NCBI GenBank assembly: GCA_947522735.1
Contig: CANNTZ010000073.1
Span: 1-12,201 of the forward strand
Direction: 5' to 3'
From: an uncultured Oscillospiraceae bacterium
GTDB lineage: Bacteria > Bacillota > Clostridia > Oscillospirales > Ruminococcaceae
DNA length: 12,201 nt
Below are positions 6,303 through 12,201 of the stretch, piece by piece. The notes under the pieces were generated by a model. The model was not told the DNA's origin. It did not search any database and saw only the letters and a list, made by a program, of their open reading frames with translations. Each line of letters opens with the position of its first letter. The first letter of the stretch is position 1. A program made the position numbers and the translations under genes.

Positions 6303-7406
6303 CTATTCTCCGAACACCTCCTTGATGGCCTCAAGGTAGCCGTAGCCAAAGACGTCGTCCGGCTCAAGATAGCTCATCTCGGTCCATTCGTTCCAGCTGT
6401 TGACGGTGACGAGCGGCGCGGGGAGATCGTGCGAATCGACGTATTCCTTTGCCATTCGCAGCCCCCTCTTGAAATTCTCCGGACAGGAGCCGGTCATTAT
6501 CGGACGCACAAGCGCGGTGAAGCGCGGATTGTTGTCCCAGCCAACGGTGACGTGAGGGAAGTACGGCACGTCGTAGTCGCTGTCGATGCGCTCCCACTCG
6601 CGCTCGACATCCGGCAGCAGCTCGGCGTAATCGCGGTCGCAGTCAACAAAGTGTACGAACTGATAGTGCGACATGCTGTCAAAGCCGAGCAGCGGGACAA
6701 TGTCCCTCGTCGAGCCGGTGCGGCCGCTGTCAACGCCGCTGATATCGACGGCGTTCTCGCTCCATATCGTGAGCTGGAGATGCAGATCCGGGAAGCCCGC
6801 AGCCCTTGTCCTTTCGCGGAAGTCCTCGAGCGCCTCGCGCGTGTTTTCAACGCCGCCAAGCCCCTTGACGAGGTTGCATACGTCATAGATCATGAACACC
6901 GGACAGCCGTTGATCCTGTAGTAGTTCGGGCGGGTGAAGTACTGCGAGATCACGCGGTCGCAGACGCGGTCAAACTCGCCGCGCGGCTGCGAGCCCTCCC
7001 ACACGACGGTGCCGTTGAACGAATTGCGCTTGTCCCAGAGATCGCAGGCGTCGTGATTCGCCCACATCAGATAGAAGCGCATATCCCCGTTGTTTTTTGC
7101 GCCGAGGAATCCGTTGTTGAGGCACTGCTCCAAAAACGGACGGCGGTCGTACCAGTACCAATCGTAGATAAACACGTTGACACCGTGTCTCACCGCCTGC
7201 TCGATCTGGAACTCCATAACCCTGGGGTCAGCCTCATTCTGATAGCCCCAGAGCGGCGTCCTCGGGAGCCTCTGCCCCTCTACGCGCGCCTCGGCGGTCT
7301 GAACGGTCTGCCATTCGCCCATTCCCTTTTCCCAGAATATCCGCGCCCGCGGCTCGTCTCCGGTATAAGACGGCCAGATGTACGCGGCAACATCGTATTT
7401 GCTCAT
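6303..7406 (-). CDS. WbsX-family / GH99-like protein (glycan-active), cargo gene in the phage module
   Basis: The 367-residue protein is full length for the WbsX/GH99-like family, TIM-barrel proteins annotated as glycosyltransferase WbsX or as GH99-like and found in polysaccharide synthesis and degradation loci. Visible motifs are YIWPSYTGD (9-17), YDWYWYDRRP (81-90), FYLMWANHD (111-119), VTVGWDNNPR (287-296) and NSWNEWTEMSYLEPD (336-350). The N-E-W-x-E core (E340, E343) matches the paired acidic residues used by GH99 endo-mannosidases. There is no signal peptide or membrane segment, so it should act in the cytosol. GGAGG lies seven bases before the ATG. It is transcribed opposite to the phage genes from a consensus promoter and ends in its own terminator, and it lies between portal and scaffold where a minor capsid gene is expected. 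It is either a phage-carried moron or a host gene brought in by rearrangement. The substrate cannot be told. Confidence 0.85.
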   Translation of the reverse strand: MSKYDVAAYIWPSYTGDEPRARIFWEKGMGEWQTVQTAEARVEGQRLPRTPLWGYQNEADPRVMEFQIEQAVRHGVNVFIYDWYWYDRRPFLEQCLNNGFLGAKNNGDMRFYLMWANHDACDLWDKRNSFNGTVVWEGSQPRGEFDRVCDRVISQYFTRPNYYRINGCPVFMIYDVCNLVKGLGGVENTREALEDFRERTRAAGFPDLHLQLTIWSENAVDISGVDSGRTGSTRDIVPLLGFDSMSHYQFVHFVDCDRDYAELLPDVEREWERIDSDYDVPYFPHVTVGWDNNPRFTALVRPIMTGSCPENFKRGLRMAKEYVDSHDLPAPLVTVNSWNEWTEMSYLEPDDVFGYGYLEAIKEVFGE

Positions 7407-7453
7407 CCCTGCTCCTCCCTTTATTCCGCGGCCTGCGCCGCTTATCCGATTTT

Positions 7454-7482
7454 ATTATATTTGCGCGCATCCGGCTTGTCAA
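7454..7482 (-). promoter_or_regulatory. Consensus sigma-A promoter for the WbsX gene
   Basis: On the minus strand TTGACA (7482-7477), exactly 17 bases, then TATAAT (7459-7454). This is a perfect vegetative promoter, with a predicted leader of about 40 nt. It should be active without any phage factor, as is typical for lysogeny-expressed cargo genes. Its -35 hexamer lies in the loop of the plus-strand terminator at 7462-7499. Confidence 0.9.
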
Positions 7483-7499
7483 CCGGGCGCGCATTTTTT
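7462..7499 (+). terminator. Intrinsic terminator on the plus strand between portal and scaffold
   Basis: TGCGCGC (7462-7468) pairs with GCGCGCA (7487-7493). An inner CCGG/CCGG stem (7471-7474 with 7483-7486) closes an 8-nt loop, and six Ts follow (7494-7499). It would stop plus-strand transcription coming from the portal side just before the scaffold gene. This is odd inside a late operon. Confidence 0.75.
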
Positions 7500-7562
7500 A
7501 TGACGGATGATGCAAAATCCGACGTTTTTCCCTCAAATTTCAGTATGAAAGGATGTATGACC

Positions 7563-8060
7563 ATGAAAAAGGAAGATCTCGCCGCGCTTGGGCTGAGTGA
7601 AGAACAGTCCCGCGGCGTGCTTGCGCTCTGCTCACGTGTTCAAAGCGAGCTTGACGCCGCCAACGACACGATACGCTCTCTGCGCGAGACCGCCGAAAAA
7701 TTCGACGGCGCGGACGCGGACAAGCTCAGACGTGACCTTGAGGCGCTGCAAGGCCGATATGACGCGGACCTTGGCGAGGCGCGGCTCAACGGCGCGCTGG
7801 ACGCGGCGCTGCTGACGGCAAGGGCCCGCGATCCGCGAGCCGTGCGGCCCTTCATAGATATGGAGAGGCTATCGCTTGACGGCGACAGGTTGACCGGGCT
7901 CGACGAGCAGCTTGCCGCCCTGCGCGAGGAGAAGGCTTTTCTCTTCGACGATCCGCTCCCCCTTTGCACCGGCGCGCGGCACGGCGCCGCTTCCATGCGC
8001 TTTTTCAGCGCGCACGACGAGGCGAACGCCGCCCTCCGCGCCGCGCTGAGCCGCGGCTGA
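7563..8060 (+). CDS. Phage scaffold protein (gp20 / minor structural family)
   Basis: The scaffold protein guides capsid assembly inside the prohead and is later removed. The 165-residue product begins MKKEDLAALGL and is very acidic and helical, with a coiled-coil region (about 20-70). The family core follows: LNGALDAALLTARARDPRAV (75-94), then RPFIDMERLSLDG (95-107) and LDEQLAALREEKAFLFDD (113-130). This matches the Phage_scaffold (gp20-like) family. The C-terminal tail (from about 143) is the capsid-binding end in relatives. Two in-frame ATGs are close together. The one at 7563 is preferred because AAAGGA lies nine bases away, against three for 7557. Position right before the capsid gene is classical. 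The plus-strand terminator just upstream raises the question of what transcribes it. Confidence 0.85.
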   Translation: MKKEDLAALGLSEEQSRGVLALCSRVQSELDAANDTIRSLRETAEKFDGADADKLRRDLEALQGRYDADLGEARLNGALDAALLTARARDPRAVRPFIDMERLSLDGDRLTGLDEQLAALREEKAFLFDDPLPLCTGARHGAASMRFFSAHDEANAALRAALSRG

Positions 8061-8151
8061 TCCACCCGGCATCACAGAAAAACGTCTATCCCGCTGACGG
8101 AGCTCAGCGAAAAATATCAACCAAATTTATCCGAAAGGAAGGGTGCACACT

Positions 8152-9330
8152 ATGTCAATAATCAACAGAGAAGCAGCAGAGGCGCTTATTCAGGAGCAGC
8201 TTGCGGATTCGATCCAGCAGGACATGCCGCAGGCGTCGATCTTCATGAGGCTTGCAAAGCGTCTGCCCAACATGACCGGCAGTCAGACCCGCATCCCCGT
8301 CGTAGACATGCTCCCCCTCGCCTACTGGGTGAACGGCGACACCGGCTTTAAGCAGGTGAGCGAGCAGAGCTGGGACAACGTTGTGCTGACTCCCGCCGAG
8401 CTTGCCGTCATCGTCCCGATGTCCGAGAACGTCGTCTCCGACGCCTCCTTCGACATCATCGGCGAGATCAAGCCGCGCGTCATAGAGGCCATAGGCAAGC
8501 GCGTTGACGAGGCCGTCATCTTCGGCACCGACCGTCCCTCCGACTGGACCGCCGACATCGTCACCCGCGCGAGACAGGCAGGCAACAATGTCGCAGGCTC
8601 CGCCGTGGACTACGACTCGCTGCTCGGCGCTTCCGGCGTCATTGCCAGGGTTGAGGAGGGCGGCTATCTTGTCAACGGCGGCGTCGCCTCCGTCGGCATG
8701 CGCGCAAAGCTGCGCAGCATCAAGGATCAGAACGGCTTCCCGATCTTCAAAAACGACATGCAGGGAGCCACGCAGTATGCCCTTGACGGCTCGCCGCTCT
8801 ACTTCCCGCTCAACGGCAGCTTCGACACCTCCGTTGCACAGCTCGTCGTCGGCGACTGGAGTCAGGCGGTCTATTCCATCAGACAGGACATCACCGTCAA
8901 AATCCTTGACCAGGGCGTCATTCAGGATCCGGCGACCAAGTCCATCGTTTACAACCTCGCCCAGCAGGACATGATCGCGCTGCGCGTTGTGTTCCGCATG
9001 GGCTGGGCGCTGCCGAACTACGCGACCCGCATGAACGGCGAGCGCACCTACTGTCCGTTCGCCTATCTCGAGCCCGCGACCGCCGCGACGACCTATACCG
9101 CGACCTTCACCGTCAAGGATAACGCTTCCACTCCCGCGGCCGTTACCGGCGCTTACGTCGAGGTGCAGGGCGCGCGTCTCAAGACCGGCTCCGACGGCAA
9201 GGCGGTATTCAATCTGCGCAGCGGCGGCTATGAATACGTGGTCAAGAAGCCCGGCTACGCCACCGCGCGCGGGAGCATCACCGTCGGCAGCGCGGCTGTG
9301 AGCGAGGCCGTGACGCTTGCAAAAAACTGA
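8152..9330 (+). CDS. HK97-fold major capsid protein with C-terminal Ig-like/regulatory-like domain
   Basis: The main head shell protein, 392 residues. Residues 1 to about 308 form the capsid part: an N-terminal arm (MSIINREAAEALIQEQLADS), TRIPVVDMLPLAYWVNGDTG (46-65), a long spine-helix region with SENVVSDASFDIIGEIKPRV (91-110), and FRMGWALPNYATRM at 281-294. From about 313 a separate roughly 80-residue beta domain is appended, with FTVKDNAS, GAYVEVQGARLKTGSDGKAV and GYEYVVKKPGYATARG. It resembles carboxypeptidase-regulatory-like or bacterial Ig-like folds. Such domains decorate capsid surfaces in some gut phages and can bind glycans. AAGGAAGGG precedes the ATG by about eight bases; the in-frame GTG at 8143 overlaps that site and is rejected. 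A strong hairpin follows the gene. Confidence 0.9.
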   Translation: MSIINREAAEALIQEQLADSIQQDMPQASIFMRLAKRLPNMTGSQTRIPVVDMLPLAYWVNGDTGFKQVSEQSWDNVVLTPAELAVIVPMSENVVSDASFDIIGEIKPRVIEAIGKRVDEAVIFGTDRPSDWTADIVTRARQAGNNVAGSAVDYDSLLGASGVIARVEEGGYLVNGGVASVGMRAKLRSIKDQNGFPIFKNDMQGATQYALDGSPLYFPLNGSFDTSVAQLVVGDWSQAVYSIRQDITVKILDQGVIQDPATKSIVYNLAQQDMIALRVVFRMGWALPNYATRMNGERTYCPFAYLEPATAATTYTATFTVKDNASTPAAVTGAYVEVQGARLKTGSDGKAVFNLRSGGYEYVVKKPGYATARGSITVGSAAVSEAVTLAKN

Positions 9331-9344
9331 CGGCGGGCAAAAAG

Positions 9345-9368
9345 GCGGGCGGCATGACAGCCGCCCGC
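9345..9368 (+). other. Perfect hairpin between capsid and connector genes
   Basis: GCGGGCGGC (9345-9353) pairs perfectly over 9 bp with GCCGCCCGC (9360-9368) around an ATGACA loop, and ends two bases before the GGAGG of the next gene. No U-tract follows, so it is probably not a terminator. It may stabilise the 3' end of the capsid message or lower translation of the connector. Confidence 0.55.
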
Positions 9369-9384
9369 GCGGAGGTGAGTGAGG

Positions 9385-9768
9385 ATGATATACGCTGATT
9401 ACGGGTATTATGCGAGCAAATATCTGGGAACGATGGAGCAAAAGGATTTCGACCGGCTGGCGGTGCAGGCGTCCGGCTATATCGACGCCGTGACGCTTGG
9501 GCGCGCGGCATCGGTATCCGACAGCGACGCGCGGCTCGAAAAGCTCAAAATGTGCTGCTGCGCGCTCTCGGACGCGCTGCTTTCCTGCGAAAGCGGAGGC
9601 AATGTCACCTCAGAGCGCAATGACGGCTGGGAGATCACTCGCTCCGTCTACGCAAGCAGCGCCGTCAAGCCTGCGCAGAGGCTTTATTCCACGGCACTGC
9701 TCTGGCTTGGCGGCTCCGGACTCATGTCGCAGGGTGCGGCGTCCTTTTTGGCCTTGTCTGATGAATAA
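9385..9768 (+). CDS. Phage head-tail connector (adaptor) protein
   Basis: A 127-residue, mostly helical protein that should bind under the portal ring and start the neck of the virion. Recognisable features are MIYADYGYYASKYLG (1-15), DFDRLAVQASGYIDAVTLGR (21-40) and the helix KLKMCCCALSDALLS (53-67) with three adjacent cysteines. GGNVTSERNDGWEITRSVYA follows (71-90). This is the pattern of the gp6/gp15-type adaptor in A118-like Clostridia prophages. GGAGG lies nine bases before the ATG at 9385. The in-frame GTG at 9379 is too close to it. The position right after the capsid gene supports the call. The family was recalled by pattern and not searched. Confidence 0.75.
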   Translation: MIYADYGYYASKYLGTMEQKDFDRLAVQASGYIDAVTLGRAASVSDSDARLEKLKMCCCALSDALLSCESGGNVTSERNDGWEITRSVYASSAVKPAQRLYSTALLWLGGSGLMSQGAASFLALSDE

Positions 9769-9862
9769 CAACTGTATATATATTCAAAGCAAAACCGCTC
9801 GCTCCGCTTTAAAATCCGTGGCGCGGGCGGTTCTGTCCTCATAAAGAAAGGAGGCGGCCGCA

Positions 9863-10201
9863 ATGCAGACCTGTAACGAGACGGTCACGCTGATACGGCA
9901 TTCCGCCGGGTGCGGAGGGGACAGCTACTCCCCCGTCGTCATCCGTGGCGCGAGCTGGCACGGCGGCAGAACCGTCGGACTTATCGACAACGGTGCCGAA
10001 ACGCATTTTTCGCTCAGCGTGCGCATTCCGCAGCAGAATATGCCGGCCGGTATTCTCCCTGCCGAGGGCGACCTCATCGCCCGTGGGGAGCTTTCCGGCT
10101 GCGACAGCCTTGCGGATATCACGCGTCAGGGCGCAGTGCGGATAATGGCCGTGCGCGACAACTGTCGCGGCTCTCTGCCGCACTGGCGGCTGCTTGCGTG
10201 A
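9863..10201 (+). CDS. Phage head-closure / minor capsid protein
   Basis: A 112-residue beta-rich protein. CNETVTLI (4-11), SPVVIRGASWHG (23-34), FSLSVRIPQQ (49-58) and EGDLIARGELSG (68-79) fit a small family seen in Clostridia prophages between the adaptor and the tail terminator, which I recall as DUF6751. So do the conserved ending IMAVRDNCRGSLPHWRL (94-110). Its likely role is closing the head pore at the neck. AAAGGAGG lies eight bases before the ATG. A 94-bp spacer separates it from the adaptor gene and contains an AACCGC/GCGGTT stem (about 9794-9832). Family identification is from memory; the position is supportive. Confidence 0.7.
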   Translation: MQTCNETVTLIRHSAGCGGDSYSPVVIRGASWHGGRTVGLIDNGAETHFSLSVRIPQQNMPAGILPAEGDLIARGELSGCDSLADITRQGAVRIMAVRDNCRGSLPHWRLLA

Positions 10202-10291
10202 GAGCGCGATATGAGACCGGTATGCGCCGACGCATTATCGGCTCAACAAAGCTAAAAAATATTCAAATAATATGCAAAGGAGGCGCTGCCC

Positions 10292-10693
10292 TTGAGCAGG
10301 ATGGAAGCGGTGCGCAACTGGCTTTGGAGCTGTCCGCTGCTTGCCCAAAGGCGCATCGATATCGACTATCTCCCCGAGCGTCCCGGCAGTTTTGCGCTCG
10401 AAAGCAAGGACGACAGGGCGCTCGCAGTCTATGCCTGCGGCCGGTCTAAGCGTCGGTTCGAGTTTCTGATCTCGATGCGCTCCGTATACGGCGACGACAT
10501 TGCCGCAAGCCTCGACAGCCTTGAGCTCCTTGAACGCCTCTCCGGCTGGATTGACGGCTGCGGCACGCTGCCGGATTTTGGCGCTCACGCGCACGTTCAC
10601 TCCGTATCGGTGCTCAATTCCGGCTGCGTCTACTACGCCGACGCAGTCACCGCGAAATATCAACTGCTGGTCGGAGCGGTGTATTTCGACTGA
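10292..10693 (+). CDS. Phage tail terminator / minor capsid protein
   Basis: A 133-residue protein starting at TTG. AAAGGAGG is exactly eight bases upstream, which favours the TTG over the ATG three codons later. Features include VRNWLWSCPLLAQRRIDIDYL (7-27, with the W-x3-P-L pattern of this family). RFEFLISMRSVYGDDI (55-70) reads as the central strand and ends with the YG-D turn. The rest is WIDGCGTLPDFG (86-97) and the C-terminal GCVYYADAVTAKYQLLVGAVYFD strands (111-133). Proteins of this shape cap the top of the siphovirus tail tube. It would be followed by the major tail protein in a complete phage, but none is found. Confidence 0.72.
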   Translation: MSRMEAVRNWLWSCPLLAQRRIDIDYLPERPGSFALESKDDRALAVYACGRSKRRFEFLISMRSVYGDDIAASLDSLELLERLSGWIDGCGTLPDFGAHAHVHSVSVLNSGCVYYADAVTAKYQLLVGAVYFD

Positions 10694-11160
10694 GACACCG
10701 TCCTGATATACTATGCGCGGAGGCACGCAAAAGAGGTTGCCGGAAAGGTCATGGCTTTTTCAGCAGAGAGCTCCCTGAAGGCAGATGCTCCGGCGAGATC
10801 GAAAAATACGAGGTTATCAGTCCCTCCACCTCCCCGGCAGAGTAACAACCAGCTTCCGGAAGCTTTCAGCCGCCGCCATGTGCGGGATATTGGCAACCGT
10901 TCAATAGGATACGACGCAACGTAGTGTTCCAGCAGCGTTTCCCCGGCAAGGTTCTGTGCAAAAATAAGCTCCGGCGTCCATGGGGCAATATAACTTGCCG
11001 CTCTGCCCGCCGAAAATATCGGAGACGTCCGAAAGCAGCCGTCCCGCCTGAAGGCTCCGAGGCGGCAGAAGCGCCGGAGCCGGTCAAACGCTGCGACGCG
11101 ACGGGAGAAATACATCGATATGTGTCGCTTTACAAAATATGTCAATATTGGAGGTGAAAT
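10694..11160. other. Gap without a recognisable gene where tail genes are expected
   Basis: About 467 bp between tail terminator and Dit. In A118-like phages this interval holds the major tail protein, assembly chaperones and the tape measure, several kilobases in all. None is present. A minus-strand open frame of 144 codons (11145-10711) has a stretch that looks protein-like (FAQNLAGETLLEHYVASYPIE). It has no good ribosome binding site, no known motif and atypical composition, and the plus strand is open from 10694 for about 76 codons without a start signal. A 7-bp stem GGCTCCG/CGGAGCC lies at 11053-11081. It is best read as rearrangement debris or an unrecognised pseudogene. Confidence 0.45.
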
Positions 11161-11163
11161 AAC

Positions 11164-12045
11164 ATGAACACATCAAACGGTTCCGCCGAAAAGCTTCTCC
11201 GCTTCACCCTCACGCGCGGCGGCATGACGCTGGTTCTTGGGAGCGGAAGCTTATTCGGGATACTGGATTACACCGGGCTGGAGGCGTCGGGATACAGCAT
11301 ATCGATGCAGAGCAACGCGCAGCTTGACGGCGGGCTTGTGACGGGGCGGCGTGTTGAGCCACGAGCCATCGGGATAACCGCCGAATACCGGCGAGAGGAC
11401 GAGCGAGACGAGATGCGCCGGACGCTCATCCGCTTTTTTGACCCGAAGCAGGGCGGCGCGCTGACCGTGACCTACGGCAATATCAGCCGCAGGATCGACT
11501 ACGAGGTGGAGAGCTTCGCCGTCGGGCAAAAGAACCTGTTCGAGCCCCTGCGCTTTTCGGTGTCGCTGATCTGTCCCTCGCCCTATCTTCAGGACGTGAA
11601 CGCCTTTGCGAAGAACATGGCCGGGGTGCGCGCGCTCATGGCGTTTCCGTTCGTCATCCCGGGAGGCTCCGGACGGGCGCTCTCCTACCGCGAGATGCAG
11701 CAGGAGGCGGTGGTGGTAAACCCGGGCGCAAAGGCGGCGGGGCTGAACGTGCTGTTCATAGCAAAGCGCGGCGCGGTGACAAACCCGACGCTGCGCAATC
11801 TCTCCACCGGGCAGTACATCCGGCTGATGCTGACGATGGCCGAGGGCGACCGGCTGAGTGTCTGCACCGTTCCGGGAAGCAAGCGCGTCGAGCTCAACGG
11901 CGTCAACGCCATACAGCACATCGACCGCGGCAGCTCCTTCTTCGGGCTGGCGCCGGGCGAGACGGTGCTGAAATACGACGCGGATGAGGGCAAGCAGAAT
12001 CTTGACGTCTATCCGCGGTTTACGCCAGAATATCTGGGGGTATAG
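11164..12045 (+). CDS. Phage distal tail protein (Dit, siphovirus tail family)
   Basis: Dit forms the hexameric hub at the tail tip to which the receptor-binding or tail-associated lysin proteins attach. The 293-residue protein has an N-terminal beta domain that includes QSNAQLDGGLVTGRRVEPRA (49-68) and then IGITAEYRREDERDEMRRTL (69-88). FFDPKQGGALTVTYG (91-105) and the boundary motif SVSLICPSPYLQD (132-144) follow. The C-terminal domain contains NPG (186-188), KRVELNGVNA (240-249) and ends YDADEGKQNLDVYPRFTPEYLGV (271-293), the usual galectin-like C-terminal fold. GGAGG lies nine bases before the ATG. It normally follows the tape-measure gene, but here it follows an unassignable gap. The tail-associated protein expected next does not begin in the remaining 156 bp. 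Confidence 0.85.
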   Translation: MNTSNGSAEKLLRFTLTRGGMTLVLGSGSLFGILDYTGLEASGYSISMQSNAQLDGGLVTGRRVEPRAIGITAEYRREDERDEMRRTLIRFFDPKQGGALTVTYGNISRRIDYEVESFAVGQKNLFEPLRFSVSLICPSPYLQDVNAFAKNMAGVRALMAFPFVIPGGSGRALSYREMQQEAVVVNPGAKAAGLNVLFIAKRGAVTNPTLRNLSTGQYIRLMLTMAEGDRLSVCTVPGSKRVELNGVNAIQHIDRGSSFFGLAPGETVLKYDADEGKQNLDVYPRFTPEYLGV

Positions 12046-12201
12046 CCTTCGGGGGATGGCTTTGCTTTCGCTATTCGGCGAGGATAAACTGTGTTTTGGC
12101 GCTGGCTTGCGCTCGTGCCGCGCAGGCACTTACTTTCGTTTTGCGACGAAAGTAAGCAAAGGCGCACCAAAGAGAGAGGGGACACCCTTTCAGGCTGTTT
12201 C
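12046..12201. other. Right edge: non-coding tail after Dit
   Basis: Contains the REP-like hairpins and no credible gene start. A weak AGCC/GGCT stem follows the Dit stop (about 12044-12061) but lacks a proper U-tract. The reading frames here look like translated repeat and not a protein. Confidence 0.4.
12115..12156. repeat. REP-like paired hairpin element
   Basis: Two adjoining inverted repeats: GTGCC/GGCAC with a GCGCA loop (12115-12129), and directly after it a perfect 11-bp stem CTTACTTTCGT/ACGAAAGTAAG with a 6-nt loop (12129-12156). The second is followed by a purine-rich tail (12157-12180). From memory, sequences of the form ACTTACTTTCGT...ACGAAAGTAAG are dispersed between genes in gut Clostridia, but only one copy is in this window, so repeat status is not shown here. 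Confidence 0.5.

Noticed and set aside
6429..8060. 543-codon plus-strand frame running through the WbsX region into the scaffold
   Set aside because: Only its end (from 7563) is real scaffold. The rest is antisense to WbsX and crosses a terminator; it should not be called a fusion.
8155..9441. 428-codon minus-strand frame opposite the capsid gene
   Set aside because: Shadow of the major capsid gene; no motif or ribosome binding site.
10694..10923. Remnant of the major tail protein in frame after the tail terminator stop
   Set aside because: The open frame (starting DTVLIYYARR) has no start signal and no similarity that I can see to major tail proteins; chance openness is likely.
11251..12129. 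292-codon minus-strand frame opposite Dit
   Set aside because: Shadow frame; Dit has the family motifs and a strong ribosome binding site.
1..12201. CRISPR array, tRNA or rRNA genes, IS elements
   Set aside because: No spaced direct repeats, no cloverleaf or rRNA-like segments, and no transposase frames or terminal inverted repeats were seen.

Overview
This window looks like chromosome from a GC-rich Gram-positive anaerobe, probably a gut or rumen Clostridia lineage. The evidence is sigma-A type promoters (TTGACA/TATAAT), very strong AGGAGG-type ribosome binding sites on almost every gene, GC-rich codon use, and phage proteins of the Listeria A118 / Clostridia prophage type. The lineage call is inference.

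Layout: (1) At 1-35, on the minus strand, are the first codons of rpsJ (ribosomal protein S10). Its strong promoter lies about 460 nt upstream, leaving a long untranslated leader. (2) A minus-strand ribokinase gene follows (694-1629) with its own promoter at 1663-1691. (3) From about 1870 onward a plus-strand phage packaging and head module is laid out: a sigma-like ArpU/DUF1492-type regulator behind a promoter that carries a palindromic operator, a 52-residue Cys-rich protein, small and large terminase, and an A118-type portal. (4) The module is then interrupted by a self-contained minus-strand unit. It has a consensus promoter, a GH99-like/WbsX-family protein gene and an intrinsic terminator, and it sits where relatives carry the minor capsid gene. 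(5) The phage module resumes with scaffold, major capsid protein (with an extra C-terminal Ig-like or carboxypeptidase-regulatory-like domain), head-tail connector, head closure and tail terminator. (6) A roughly 470-bp stretch with no recognisable gene replaces the expected major tail and tape-measure genes. A distal tail (Dit) protein follows, and then a REP-like hairpin element at the right edge.

Taken together this is a remodelled and very likely defective prophage next to the S10 ribosomal operon. The head-building set is nearly complete: terS, terL, portal, scaffold, capsid, connector, closure and tail terminator. The minor capsid, major tail and tape-measure genes are not seen between their usual neighbours. 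The integrase and lysogeny genes are not in the window either, but they could lie beyond the right edge. The most interesting points are the opposite-strand carbohydrate-enzyme cassette (a possible lysogenic-conversion 'moron'), the overlap of its promoter with a plus-strand terminator, the capsid fusion domain, and the tandem operator in front of the regulator.
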